From Rickettsia sp. MEAM1 (Bemisia tabaci) (GTDB lineage Bacteria; Pseudomonadota; Alphaproteobacteria; Rickettsiales; Rickettsiaceae), in NCBI RefSeq assembly GCF_002285905.1, contig NZ_CP016305.1, positions 186,001-250,000 on the forward strand: DNA of 64,000 nt, in the 5' to 3' direction. The stretch's first letter is position 1, and every line of letters begins with the position of its first letter. Shown here in pieces: positions 16,905 through 27,036 of this stretch. The notes beneath the pieces were generated by a model. That model was given only the letters and a program-made list of their open reading frames with translations. It was not told the DNA's origin and did no database searches. The translations under genes and the position numbers were made by a program.

Positions 16905-17765
16905 GGCACCGTCAAGTTAAGTAAATTAGTGTCACAAAGTACTATATTTTTAGATTTCAGACAGCAAGAAGTCTTTGAGTAGCTTCATCCCAAATGGATT
17001 TAGCGGACGCAAATGCAATTCTTTGCTCAGATGCTGTTTTAGTATATCTTCCAACATTTACAGCAAATATATTTCTGACTTTTCCCATCAGTGATAATGT
17101 ACATTGTGCTGAATTAGGATGCTTAAATTTAATCAGTATCTTCTCTTTTCTCCTAGTTGGCTGATGGGCATTCTCAATCCGATTATTTAGTCTTTTATCG
17201 GTACGATGCTTAGTCCTAGGACACATATACCTAACTGGTTTAATGTAGCTTTTTAGCTTATCAGTCACAATAACCCTTGGACATGGATAATTAACCAATA
17301 ATCTTGATAAAAAGCGAATAGCTGATTTCTTGTTACGACGCTTCTGCAGTAATACTTCTAATTCATGTCCCTCAGAGTCAACAGCTCTCCATAATATGAA
17401 TACTTCACCTTTGATCTTGATATTCATCTCATCCAAATGCCATTTATCAGTTGGCTTTCGCTCTCTCTTACTAATAACATCTTGAAAATAAACTACAAAC
17501 TTATAACACCAAAACCTTACAGTCTCATGACTTAATATAATACCTCGATAAGCCATCTGCTCTTGAACATCTCGGTAACTATTATTAAAGCGATGATATA
17601 ACCATACTGTATGGCTAATAATGCTTGCTGGAAAACGATGTCTATTCGGGGCTTGAGTAATATGCATAGCGGTAAAATCTAGGATAAATTGTTACTGCTA
17701 TTCTATAAATCATTCCCTGTAATTGCTCAATACTTAATTTATACCTCCCTTAACTTGACGGTGCC
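16905..17765 (-). mobile_element. Complete IS6-family insertion sequence, copy 4 (861 bp)
   Basis: It has the same ends and length as the other copies. It joins the truncated GT10 gene (left) to an inverted IS6 fragment (right), which in turn abuts sca4. The outer 8-mers gttccatt and catggaaa are not direct repeats. Confidence 0.95.
16957..17667 (-). CDS. IS6-family DDE transposase, copy 4 (Gly125Val)
   Basis: The 236-residue product differs from the other copies at one residue: LLGNYPCP reads LLVNYPCP, a Gly125Val change eleven residues before Asp136. The presumed DDE residues are retained. Whether the change affects activity is unknown. Confidence 0.94.
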   Translation of the reverse strand: MHITQAPNRHRFPASIISHTVWLYHRFNNSYRDVQEQMAYRGIILSHETVRFWCYKFVVYFQDVISKRERKPTDKWHLDEMNIKIKGEVFILWRAVDSEGHELEVLLQKRRNKKSAIRFLSRLLVNYPCPRVIVTDKLKSYIKPVRYMCPRTKHRTDKRLNNRIENAHQPTRRKEKILIKFKHPNSAQCTLSLMGKVRNIFAVNVGRYTKTASEQRIAFASAKSIWDEATQRLLAV

Positions 17766-17962
17766 TACATTATCACTGATGGGAAAAGTCAGAAATATAT
17801 TTGCTGTAAATGTTGGAAGATATACTAAAACAGCATCTGAGCAAAGAATTGCATTTGCGTCCGCTAAATCCATTTGGGATGAAGCTACTCAAAGACTTCT
17901 TGCTGTCTAAAATCTAAAAATATAGTACTTTGTGACACTAATTTACTTAACTTGACGGTGCC
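17766..17962 (+). mobile_element. IS6 transposase-end fragment, inverted relative to copy 4
   Basis: These 197 bp encode the last 50 or so transposase residues (TLSLMGKVRNIF... to RLLAV) and end with the terminal repeat at 17962. The stop is TAA rather than the TGA of intact copies. It lies tail to tail with copy 4 and provides the last codons of the sca4 frame on the other strand. Confidence 0.9.
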
Positions 17963-20900
17963 CATGGAAATGATTGTCCTTTTTTAGTGCCATTAGGAGC
18001 TTTGACATTGGATATTGTAGGATTTTCTGAGTGTATAGCATTTTTTGCTTCCGTCAATTTTGCCATAATTTGGACATTATCCTTAATATTAACTTTATCT
18101 TTTCCTACAACCATTTTAGCTCTTTCAATATCCGGTTCATCTTTACTTACAGTTTTTAATTCAGACTTTCCTGATAAAGTTCTTACATCTTCCGTTTTAT
18201 CTTGAGATTGTCCTGAAACAGCTGCCCCTCTTTTTTCCACCTGTTCTTGTAATAAATTATCTATAGCTTTTAAACGAGCATCTTTAGATAAATCTTTATT
18301 ATCAATTAAATTAGCCTGTATGAAATCTAACTGATCTTTAGTAGAAGATTTTTCATTAAACTTTTCAGTTAAATCTTTAGCTTGCTTTTCCGATTCAGCT
18401 TTCTTTTCTTCATTAGTTTTAAGATTTCCGCGTTCATCAAGAAGGCTACGGAGGTTATTAACTTTTTTACTTATAAATTGAGATATATCATTTAACCTAC
18501 TTGAAGTTTCTTGTACAACTTTTTCTTCTTCAGAGACTATAGGTTTTTCTGTTTGTTGTTTTGATATATCATCAACAGGTCCTTTTTCAAATCCAGGCTC
18601 AGCAGCTTTATTAAGATTTCCCAAAGCCTCCATTGTTTCTCTTGCAGCTTTAACTATATCTTTCTCTGGTTTATCTTGTTCTAGATTTTGTCCTTTTAAC
18701 CCTTGAGTTAAATTCTGCATTTCCCTTTCTAATATTGCTTCGTTTGCTATATTTTCAAGAGTAGATTTATCTTCAGGTACAGCATTATCTTTAATGCTTT
18801 TAACAACACCTTGAGTTATTTCAGGACTTGCATTTCCTATACCCTTATGAATTCCATCTATCAAGCCTTTGGTCATTAGTTCTTTATCTTTCAGCTCAGC
18901 TGTACTTTTTACAATTCCATCTTCTGCAAATGAAGCAATAGTAGCTTTCTCTGGTATAGACATGTCTTTATGACTAGCTATAGCCTCACCCACAACCTCA
19001 ATAATACCTACTTTATCCTTAATACTTAAAGGACTTTGAGCAACTTCTTTTGTAATACCTTGAACTATTTCACCTTTTACTTCCGCTTTAGCTGGACCAT
19101 CTAAAACATCTATAGTGATAGTTTTTATTGCATCCGTCTTTTTTACAGCATCAGATAAAGGATCATATAAAATACCGTTTACTTTTTTTATTGTTTCTTC
19201 TGCTGCTTGCTTTTCTTTAATTTTATCTAAATTTTGTTGCATTAGGTGCAACTGCTCAGGGCTTAAAATTTCTGCACCCTTACCTTTATCTAGCACATCG
19301 CTTATTAATTGGCTTTTCTCTTGAAGTGGATGCTTCGAAGCTTCTATTACATTCCTTATTACTTCAAATATCTCTCCTTTTTCGTCTTTATTCAGGTTAC
19401 TGTCTAGTACAGCATCAGTTATGCCATTAATAGCCTGCAATCTTACATCTGGCTCTTTAAGCTCTAAAGCAGAGTCAGTTATCTTTCCTGCTAATTGTTT
19501 TTTAGAAGCTAACCCTATATCATCTGTATTTAAAATAGCAGTCATCATATCTTTTAGCAGAATTCCTTTTTGTGGTTCTGATAAAACATTATCATTATTT
19601 ATTGTGTCTAATATTTTACCTAAACCCTCTATCCTTACCTCTTCAGGAAGCTCTTTATTGCCTAATACATTTTCAGCTAAAGTATTAATTCCTGCTTGTT
19701 TTTGGTCAACGCTTGCTTCTTTCTCTCCTAAGATTTTCTCTGCTACCTCACCGATTAAACCAGCTGGCTCATTTTCATTTTTTAAATCTTTATTTAACTG
19801 ATCTAATAAATTCTGCATAGCTTGCGATAAGCCTTTTGCTGCATCCACTATATCTTGTGATTGTGGTTGTGGCTGCGAAATCTCAGCTTGTTGTGGTTGT
19901 GGCATTTGTGAAACCACAGGCTTTTGCCCTGAACTAAGAGGTGTTACAGGAGGCACTTGATTGGAAGCTATCCCCGATTGAGGTTCAGGTATCGCTGTAT
20001 TTTTAGTTTCAATAGGCTTTTCATTTGCTGGATCTATTTGCTGCGAAGATACAGATTTTTCACCTCCTTGAACTCTATAAATATCTTGGTCTATAGTTTG
20101 TGAGACATCAACGCCCTGCCCTTTATTTACTGCAACCTCTTTCATCATGGCTTCATATTTGCCTCGTGTTACAGGCAACGTATAAATTTCTCCACCATGC
20201 TCTATATAACCTACGGCATTTTCATCTTTCCCCATAAATTTTATAGGTTGCGGTGAGCTTATTTCTTTGAGTTTAGGAGTGCCATCAGGATGCGGATCTG
20301 CTTCATAGTGAGCAGTAAAACGGAGTGCATTATTAGATTTACCCTCTTTATTTTGTGCAACAAGCGATAAATGCATCGTACCACTTTTGCCCTCAAGGTC
20401 TATAGGAAAGTCTATCGTTCTATATGAATTAACTGTAACTGGAGTACCATCCTGCTTATAGACAGTCATCGGAGCAGTTTTATGAGTTTTTTCGGCTAAC
20501 GTACAAATTTCTTCACCAGCATCATTTTTAATTACTGTTGATCTAAGATCGCCTGCACTTACTTGATTTTCCCATTGCATTGACCTAAATCCACCAACAT
20601 ATTTATTGGCATATTCTTGTCTAATGTTTTCATACTGCCCTTTAAACTGCTCGTTAGATAAAGCTTTATCATATAAGCCTTGTCTTTCCTCTGCATTAAG
20701 GTTTGCTAAAAATTGTCTGAATTTTTCTTTATCTTTTGCTTCTTCTGAGTAAGCAGGATCATTATTAAGATAATTTCTTAATAACTCTTCTTGTTCTTCT
20801 TTAATTTTATTTTCACGATAAACTTCTGCACTATGTGATGCATGAACGTTCTTATAGCCTGCTATTTCTATATTTTCTAATCCCTTTTTAAGATCAGGAT

Positions 20901-21342
20901 TTTCTAAAGCTTTATCGTATAATTCTCTTTTATTTGGATCTTCATTTAAAGTTCTTAAAAAATCTCTAAATTTTTCGTCATTTTCAAAATTAGGTTTCAG
21001 ATCAGGATTTTCTGCATTTTTTTTTAGTAACTGATTTCTTATTAAATCACGCTGCTTTTCCAAAATTTCTTTTCGAATAGCTTCAGTTATTGGATCTATA
21101 AAGCCATCTCCTGATATACCTCCTGCTAAAGCACTAGCTGAAAGCGAAGATGTTGAAGTGGCAGTAGCAGGTGTAGTATCAGTACTACTAAAAAAAATAC
21201 TATCTCCCTCAGACTCAAACAACTCTTGCTCCTGTCTTGTTTGTTCTTGCTTTTCTGCTTCAGTGAACTCTTTATTTGCTATTTTATTTGCTATTGGATC
21301 AAACTCCTTTATAATTTCTTCTACATTAGGATCTTTACTCAT
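17947..21342 (-). CDS. sca4: Sca4 (gene D/PS120) vinculin-binding effector, 3' end clipped by IS6
   Basis: The 1131-residue, mostly helical, Glu/Lys-rich protein lacks a signal peptide or autotransporter barrel, as Sca4 does. Two amphipathic helices match vinculin-binding sites: IVDAAKGLSQAMQNLL from about residue 498 and IVKAARETMEALGNL from about residue 896, the positions expected for the two mapped Sca4 sites. Known Sca4 is secreted and lowers tension at host cell junctions during spread. A Pro/Gln-rich linker lies near 430-495 and leucine-rich helical repeats fill 520-870. The last four residues (APSS) and the stop come from the IS6 end. Only a short native tail seems lost, so function may survive. 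Confidence 0.92.
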   Translation of the reverse strand: MSKDPNVEEIIKEFDPIANKIANKEFTEAEKQEQTRQEQELFESEGDSIFFSSTDTTPATATSTSSLSASALAGGISGDGFIDPITEAIRKEILEKQRDLIRNQLLKKNAENPDLKPNFENDEKFRDFLRTLNEDPNKRELYDKALENPDLKKGLENIEIAGYKNVHASHSAEVYRENKIKEEQEELLRNYLNNDPAYSEEAKDKEKFRQFLANLNAEERQGLYDKALSNEQFKGQYENIRQEYANKYVGGFRSMQWENQVSAGDLRSTVIKNDAGEEICTLAEKTHKTAPMTVYKQDGTPVTVNSYRTIDFPIDLEGKSGTMHLSLVAQNKEGKSNNALRFTAHYEADPHPDGTPKLKEISSPQPIKFMGKDENAVGYIEHGGEIYTLPVTRGKYEAMMKEVAVNKGQGVDVSQTIDQDIYRVQGGEKSVSSQQIDPANEKPIETKNTAIPEPQSGIASNQVPPVTPLSSGQKPVVSQMPQPQQAEISQPQPQSQDIVDAAKGLSQAMQNLLDQLNKDLKNENEPAGLIGEVAEKILGEKEASVDQKQAGINTLAENVLGNKELPEEVRIEGLGKILDTINNDNVLSEPQKGILLKDMMTAILNTDDIGLASKKQLAGKITDSALELKEPDVRLQAINGITDAVLDSNLNKDEKGEIFEVIRNVIEASKHPLQEKSQLISDVLDKGKGAEILSPEQLHLMQQNLDKIKEKQAAEETIKKVNGILYDPLSDAVKKTDAIKTITIDVLDGPAKAEVKGEIVQGITKEVAQSPLSIKDKVGIIEVVGEAIASHKDMSIPEKATIASFAEDGIVKSTAELKDKELMTKGLIDGIHKGIGNASPEITQGVVKSIKDNAVPEDKSTLENIANEAILEREMQNLTQGLKGQNLEQDKPEKDIVKAARETMEALGNLNKAAEPGFEKGPVDDISKQQTEKPIVSEEEKVVQETSSRLNDISQFISKKVNNLRSLLDERGNLKTNEEKKAESEKQAKDLTEKFNEKSSTKDQLDFIQANLIDNKDLSKDARLKAIDNLLQEQVEKRGAAVSGQSQDKTEDVRTLSGKSELKTVSKDEPDIERAKMVVGKDKVNIKDNVQIMAKLTEAKNAIHSENPTISNVKAPNGTKKGQSFPWAPSS

Positions 21343-21419
21343 AAAACCTCCAGGCTATATTTTAAATTACATTAATTCTAATAATAGTTTGCTAGTAATA
21401 GCAAGAAAAAAATTGTTTT

Positions 21420-22982
21420 TTATTGAGAAAGTTTAACAGATTTTTTATATTCTTTGTTTAATTCTTTTACTGCCCAAAACCATATTAAACAAGTGATTAT
21501 AAATATAAACATTAAACATACGGAAATAGATTGATAACTTGCAGAAGGTAAAATAATAAAAACTAAAGATTGTAAAAATGCACTTCCTGATTTTCCAAGT
21601 TTTGTACCAAGCACGTCAGCAGCAGCTTTTCCTTTTATCTTTATTTCCTTATCTAACGGCACATAAGCCATTTCTTTTGTTGAATCAAATAAAGTATATT
21701 TACTTGATTTACTGAGTACATTTTGAATAGCACCGATAGTTATAGCAATTAAAGCCGGATCAGTTAAGATAATACTTGCTACTATCAAACCAGCAGAACT
21801 TTCAAAATTATTAACAGTAAAAAATAATATACCTGTAGTAAAAACTATTATAGGAGTAATAATAGCTGCCGTAAACCAACCAAGTTTTCTAACTATATTT
21901 GAGCCAAGTACAACAAAAAGAATAGTAAACGCTCCCGTATAACTTAAATAATTACCGATAAATGCAACATATTCCGTTGGGGTTTTGTATATTTTAGTAG
22001 CTGCTGCTTTCCAAGGTCCTTCCACTAAATTTATAGCAATACCATAACAAATAAGTAAAGTTGCAATTAATCTAATATGTCTGGAAGAAAGGATCATCTG
22101 AAAGCTTTCGGCAATTGTCATGGTTTTTTTCTTTGCCTTAAAACGCAACAATGCCATATGTTCTTTATCTAGCACTTTATGATTTAGCAGCCAAAAAGTT
22201 TTAATACCTACTATCCCGAGAATCAATACTATGGTTAATATAATCTGCACGGAAAGAGTATGAAAAGATGCCTGTAGTGAAAATTTTGCGGCTACATACT
22301 CATTAATATGACTTAAATTTTCTAAAAACTGTCCTGCTAAATAAATCCCTGTTTGACTAAGTAATCCAAATAAAGGATAAAACCTTTTCGATTCTTCAAC
22401 AGTAGTTATATTATTTACAAATTGCCAAAAAAGTAGTGCAAAAGCTACATTTGGCCATAATTCAGCTATTATATAAAATAGAGAAAAACTCCATTTTGAT
22501 AAAAGCAAAATAAACCATTTTAAGTTTGGCAGACTTGTAATTAAATTTTGAGCAGTAGTTGGACTTAAATGTAATATCTCGTGATTTGGGAAAATAACAT
22601 AAGCAAAAAGGGCAAAAAATGCTAAAAATATTGAAATGATCAGATAAAATATATTTTCTGCTTTCATTCTGTTAACAAGCTTCACATAAATAGCCGTCAT
22701 TAAAAAAGCACAAGGCATAACTCCCCAGAACTTTAGAAAGGAAATTGTTTCCGCTCCAATCATCGTAGTAACTATACTATCTTTTAATGCTCTGATTAAA
22801 TTTTGAATAAATAAAATACAAAACATTAACAAAGTAATGAATAAAAACTTAGAAAGCTCTTGGCGTTTTATTGGCCAAATATAGTCTGAAAATTTATTTA
22901 TTAACTTGTTGATTTTACGAGGGGAATTATCTAAATTATGACTTGAAAAAGTATGGTTTGAATTATTTTGGTTAATTGTCAT
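21420..22982 (-). CDS. tlc4: Nucleotide translocase of the Tlc/NTT family, probably Tlc4
   Basis: The 520-residue protein has about twelve hydrophobic helices and the NTT-family opening IWPIKRQELSKFLFITLLMFCILF. Such carriers let Rickettsia import host nucleotides across the inner membrane. Rickettsia have five paralogues; position between sca4 and truB-rpsO-pnp matches tlc4 in R. prowazekii as I recall it. Published work assigns Tlc4 ribonucleotides other than ATP/ADP. The C-terminal tail is lysine-rich. Family call is certain, paralogue number is by synteny. Confidence 0.88.
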   Translation of the reverse strand: MTINQNNSNHTFSSHNLDNSPRKINKLINKFSDYIWPIKRQELSKFLFITLLMFCILFIQNLIRALKDSIVTTMIGAETISFLKFWGVMPCAFLMTAIYVKLVNRMKAENIFYLIISIFLAFFALFAYVIFPNHEILHLSPTTAQNLITSLPNLKWFILLLSKWSFSLFYIIAELWPNVAFALLFWQFVNNITTVEESKRFYPLFGLLSQTGIYLAGQFLENLSHINEYVAAKFSLQASFHTLSVQIILTIVLILGIVGIKTFWLLNHKVLDKEHMALLRFKAKKKTMTIAESFQMILSSRHIRLIATLLICYGIAINLVEGPWKAAATKIYKTPTEYVAFIGNYLSYTGAFTILFVVLGSNIVRKLGWFTAAIITPIIVFTTGILFFTVNNFESSAGLIVASIILTDPALIAITIGAIQNVLSKSSKYTLFDSTKEMAYVPLDKEIKIKGKAAADVLGTKLGKSGSAFLQSLVFIILPSASYQSISVCLMFIFIITCLIWFWAVKELNKEYKKSVKLSQ

Positions 22983-23054
22983 TGATTTCGGTCTAACCTA
23001 ATTGGCTAGAATTATATATTAGAGATTTTTTAAACCCACGTCAAGTTAAATTAG

Positions 23055-23936
23055 ATGAATAGTTATTGGTTAAATGTTTATAAGCCTAGAGGAATAAGCT
23101 CGGCTAAACTTGTTAGTATAATAAAAAAAGTACTTGGTAAAGTTAAGATAGGGCATAGTGGCACTTTAGATGTCGAGGCAGAAGGAGTACTGCCCCTTGC
23201 TATAGGTGAAGCTACAAAATTAGTGCAAATGCTAATTGACGCTAAAAAAACCTATATTTTTACTGTAAAATTTGGCAAGCAAACCGATAGCGGTGACTAT
23301 GCTGGTAAAGTAATAGCCACAACAGATTATATACCATCGAAAGAAAATGCATATGCTGTATGCTCTAAATTTATTGGTACTATAACACAAATCCCCCCTG
23401 CTTTCTCTGCTCTTAAAGTTAATGGAGTACGAGCATATAAATTAGCACGAGATGGTAAAGAAGTAGAACTAAAACCACGTAATATAACAATTTATGATCT
23501 AAAATGTCTTGATTACGATGAAAAAAATACCACCGCTACCTACTACGCTGAATGCTCAAAAGGTACTTATATAAGGACTTTAGCAGAAGATTTGGCATTG
23601 TCCTTGCAAAGTTTAGGATTTGTGATAGAATTACGCCGTACTCAAGTTGGGATATTTAAAGAAGAAAATTCTATCCGAATTGACTCTTCTAATGATATTA
23701 CCAAACTTTCCCTTGAGGAAAAAAATATAAAGATAGAAGCAATACTGGACGACATCCTGGTTCTTGATGCTAACGATGAGCAAGCACAAAAAATTAAATA
23801 TGGTCAAAAATGCCTATTTGATTATGATAAAAACGTAGATTTTATGTGGGTTCGATATAAGGGCGTTCTGCTTGCAATTGGTAGCTTAAATAAGAATTGC
23901 TTCCATTCTTTACGAGTATTTAATTTAACACAATAG
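23055..23936 (+). CDS. truB: tRNA pseudouridine(55) synthase
   Basis: The 293-residue enzyme shows the TruB core VYKPRGISS, then [21 protein letters not shown], with catalytic Asp in GTLD, and [15 protein letters not shown]. It makes pseudouridine 55 in the T-loop of tRNAs. Length and motifs are complete. It sits in the truB-rpsO-pnp order usual in alphaproteobacteria, 21 bp ahead of rpsO. Confidence 0.95.
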   Translation: MNSYWLNVYKPRGISSAKLVSIIKKVLGKVKIGHSGTLDVEAEGVLPLAIGEATKLVQMLIDAKKTYIFTVKFGKQTDSGDYAGKVIATTDYIPSKENAYAVCSKFIGTITQIPPAFSALKVNGVRAYKLARDGKEVELKPRNITIYDLKCLDYDEKNTTATYYAECSKGTYIRTLAEDLALSLQSLGFVIELRRTQVGIFKEENSIRIDSSNDITKLSLEEKNIKIEAILDDILVLDANDEQAQKIKYGQKCLFDYDKNVDFMWVRYKGVLLAIGSLNKNCFHSLRVFNLTQ

Positions 23937-23957
23937 ACTAATAAGGAGAAATTATCG

Positions 23958-24233
23958 ATGTCGATTACACAAGAACGTAAACAAGAATTAATTAAAAATT
24001 ATGCTATAAATGATAATGATACAGGCTCAAGTGCAGTACAGTGTGCTATTTTAACTGAGCGGATCAATAACTTAACTGAGCATTTCAAATCTAACCATAA
24101 AGATCATACCTCAAGAAGAGGTTTATTAATCTTAGTCGGACGTCGCCGTAGATTACTTAATTATATAAAGAAAAAAAATGTAAGCGAGTATTTAGATTTA
24201 ATAAGTAAGCTCGGTATTAGAAAGATTAAGTAA
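23958..24233 (+). CDS. rpsO: 30S ribosomal protein S15
   Basis: The 91-residue protein has the S15 signature [22 protein letters not shown] and [21 protein letters not shown]. It binds the central domain of 16S rRNA early in assembly. A clear ribosome binding site AAGGAG at 23943-23948 sits 9 bp before the ATG. It is full length. Confidence 0.97.
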
Positions 24234-24267
24234 CTAAATTGTAAACAAAAGTTGTTATATGGTTTGA

Positions 24268-24388
24268 TGTCATTCCTAGCAACGGCGGGAATCCAGCATA
24301 AAGCGAGATGAATCGAGCTGTTATTTTTAAATTCTTGCTGTATTTATACTTATTTTTACTGGATTCCCGCCTACGCGGGAATGACATA
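24268..24388. repeat. Palindromic repeat between rpsO and pnp
   Basis: These 121 bp, tgtcattcctagcaacggcggg... to ...cgcctacgcgggaatgacat, can fold with gaatgac/gtcattc ends and an inner ggcggga/tcccgcc pairing. It occupies the rpsO-pnp spacer, the place where other bacteria have an RNA hairpin controlling pnp. Confidence 0.85.
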
Positions 24389-24449
24389 ATGAATCCTAAG
24401 TATACAAAAATAACCTATAACCTAAAAATAAATTAAGAGATATATATAG

Positions 24450-26684
24450 ATGTTTAATGAGATAATTACAACAGTTGAATGGGGCGGGAAGACTCTTGAA
24501 CTTAGCACCGGCAAGATAGCTCGCCAAGCTGATGGAGCAGTTACTGTTAAAATGGGTAATTCTGTATTACTATGTACAGCAGTAACTGCTGCCAAAGCAA
24601 AAGAAGGTATTGGCTTTTTTCCTCTAACAATTAATTACAGAGAAATGGCATATGCTGCTGGTAAAATACCAGGCGGCTTTTTTAAGCGTGAGGGCAAAGC
24701 ATCAGATCGGGAAGTTTTAGTATCACGTCTGATAGATAGACCGATCAGACCATTATTTCACCCTGCTTTTGTTAATGAAACATTTGTTACCTGCACTGTT
24801 CTTTCATATGACCCTGAAACACCAGTTGATATACTTGCTATCATTGGTGCTTCTGCTGCACTTAGCCTTTCACCTGCACCTTATCTAGAAATAGTTGCTG
24901 CAAGTAAAATAGGCTTAATAAACGGGGAATTCGTTTTAAACCCAACACTTGACTTATTAAAGACAAGCCAGCTTGATTTAGTGGTTGCAGGAACAAGCGA
25001 TTCTGTAATGATGGTTGAGTCAGAAGCACATTTACTTTCTGAAGAGCAAATGCTTGCTGCTGTAAAATTTGGCTTTGATAGTTTCCAGCCAGTAGTAAAT
25101 ATTATTAAAGAACTTGCAGCTGAAGCTAAAAAACCAAAGCTTGAAATGCAAGATTTATACCCTGCTGAATTAAAGAATGAAATCAAAAAATTATTTGCAA
25201 AAGAAATTGAGCAAACTTTTGCGATTAAATCTAAACAAGAACGCAGTACTAATTTAGAACTAATACCTGAAAAAGTACTTAAGCATTTTGAGGATGATAT
25301 AGAAAGTAAAAAATATAATAATTACCAAATCGAATCAGCTTTAAAATCTGTTGAATCAGATGTATTACGTGGTAATATTTTACAAAAAAATAAACGTATA
25401 GATGGACGTACTACAACAGATATAAGACAAATTACTTGTGAAGTTGGATTATTACCTTGTGCTCACGGCTCAGCTTTATTTACTAGAGGCGAAACACAGA
25501 GCTTAGTAAGTAGCACATTTGGAACTAGCTTAGATGAACAAATAATTGATAGCCTTGAGGGTGAATATAAGGAACGCTTTATGCTTAATTATATCTTCCC
25601 GCCTTACTCTGTTAATGAAGCAATGCCGATGAAAGCTCCAGGAAGACGTGAAGTTGGGCATGGTAAACTCGCTTGGCGTGCTGTTAATCCGGTATTACCT
25701 ACTAAAACACAGTTCCCTTATTCTATTAGAGTAGTTGCAGAAACTACCGAATCTAATGGCTCTTCTTCAATGGCAACAGTTTGTGGTAGTTCACTTGCTT
25801 TAATGTATGCTGGTGTTCCAATAAAAGCACCAGTAGCAGGTATTGCTATGGGGCTTGTTAAAGAAAAAGAAAAATTTGCGGTATTATCTGATATTCTTGG
25901 CGATGAAGATTATTTCGGCGATATGGACTTTAAGGTTGCAGGTACTAGCGAAGGTATCACAGCTTTACAAATGGATATTAAAATATCTGGTGTAAATTTT
26001 GACATAATGAAAATAGCTTTAGAGCAAGCACGAGCAGGACGTTTGCATATACTTGAGCAAATGAATAAAGTTATTAGTAAACCAAATAATGAGATGAGCA
26101 AAAACGCTCCATCTACTACTACTTTAAAAGTTGATAAGGATAAGATCAGAGATATTATCGGTCCTGGTGGTAAAGTAATAAAGGAAATTTGCGAAACTAG
26201 CGGTGCTAAAATTGATATAAGCGATGATGGCACAGTTTCTATTTACGCTCCAGATAAGGATAAGCTAAAAGTTGCTTTAGATAAAGTTAAGGCTATTGCT
26301 ATCGAACCTGAAATAGGTGAAGTATTTAACGGCACAGTGATGAAAATATTAGATTCTGGTGCTTTTGTTAATTATCTAGGCAATAAAGATGGTTTTGTTC
26401 ATATTAGTGAAATTGCCGAAGAAAGAATCGAATCAGTTAGCAGCGTTTTAAAGCAAGGCGATATAGTAAAAGTTAAGCTTATCGGGTTTGATAATAAAGG
26501 TAAAGCCAAACTAACTATTAAAAATGCTGAGAAAGATAAATCTTCAGCAAGCCCAAAACCAAAAAATAGTCCTAAAGAACACCAAGAACCTGAAAAACGG
26601 GATAATGGTAAAAAAAGAGCTTGGAACGAAGACAATAATGCCGAAACGACTGAAGTAGTTACAGAACGTAAATATTTTACCTAG
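24450..26684 (+). CDS. pnp: Polyribonucleotide nucleotidyltransferase
   Basis: The 744-residue enzyme has two RNase PH domains (about 5-240 and 310-545), a KH domain (about 555-615, with [12 protein letters not shown]) and an S1 domain (about 622-692, [20 protein letters not shown]). It degrades RNA 3' to 5' by phosphorolysis. Catalytic-region motifs [14 protein letters not shown] and [14 protein letters not shown] are intact. The C-terminal 50 residues are a charged, low-complexity tail. The start follows [16 protein letters not shown], typical of the family. Confidence 0.96.
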   Translation: MFNEIITTVEWGGKTLELSTGKIARQADGAVTVKMGNSVLLCTAVTAAKAKEGIGFFPLTINYREMAYAAGKIPGGFFKREGKASDREVLVSRLIDRPIRPLFHPAFVNETFVTCTVLSYDPETPVDILAIIGASAALSLSPAPYLEIVAASKIGLINGEFVLNPTLDLLKTSQLDLVVAGTSDSVMMVESEAHLLSEEQMLAAVKFGFDSFQPVVNIIKELAAEAKKPKLEMQDLYPAELKNEIKKLFAKEIEQTFAIKSKQERSTNLELIPEKVLKHFEDDIESKKYNNYQIESALKSVESDVLRGNILQKNKRIDGRTTTDIRQITCEVGLLPCAHGSALFTRGETQSLVSSTFGTSLDEQIIDSLEGEYKERFMLNYIFPPYSVNEAMPMKAPGRREVGHGKLAWRAVNPVLPTKTQFPYSIRVVAETTESNGSSSMATVCGSSLALMYAGVPIKAPVAGIAMGLVKEKEKFAVLSDILGDEDYFGDMDFKVAGTSEGITALQMDIKISGVNFDIMKIALEQARAGRLHILEQMNKVISKPNNEMSKNAPSTTTLKVDKDKIRDIIGPGGKVIKEICETSGAKIDISDDGTVSIYAPDKDKLKVALDKVKAIAIEPEIGEVFNGTVMKILDSGAFVNYLGNKDGFVHISEIAEERIESVSSVLKQGDIVKVKLIGFDNKGKAKLTIKNAEKDKSSASPKPKNSPKEHQEPEKRDNGKKRAWNEDNNAETTEVVTERKYFT

Positions 26685-26689
26685 TAATA

Positions 26690-26972
26690 TTGTCATCCCG
26701 TGGTGGCATTATTGCATCGATCGAAAAGCATCTTTGGTTGTCATTGCCGTGGCTTGACCACGGCATCCAGAGAATAAATCACGGAATGACAGGGAAAAAT
26801 GATCCACGCAACAATGCTTTCCTGCATAGGCGGAGCGTTGTTACATGGCTTTGGTGTCATTCCCGCGGAAGCGGGAATCTAGGCATAAAGCGAGATAAAT
26901 CGAGCTTTTAACTTTAAAAGCTTGTTGTATTTATACTTTTTTCTGGATTCCCGCCTACGCGGGAATGACATA
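26690..26972. repeat. Composite block of palindromic repeats between pnp and kdsD
   Basis: The gap holds at least three pieces: a gtcatcccgtgg half, a gccgtggcttgaccacggc hairpin near 26747-26765, and a full gtcattcccgcgg...gcgggaatgacat palindrome at 26855-26971. A linker beginning atcgatcgaaaagcatc joins the first two. No credible gene is present; the 73-codon frame here is repeat sequence. Confidence 0.85.
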
Positions 26973-27036
26973 GAAGCTATATGACAAGGTCGGATAAATT
27001 AACAAGGTGACACTTTTTTCAACAACTATAAAAGCA

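Noticed and set aside
17689..17910. 73-codon frame with a transposase-like C-terminus
   Set aside because: It fuses the inverted spacer of IS6 copy 4 with the C-terminal IS6 fragment; recorded as an IS remnant.
26690..26911. 73-codon frame between pnp and kdsD
   Set aside because: Composed wholly of palindromic repeat sequence, with the usual repeat translation (SRGSGNLGIKRDKSS).
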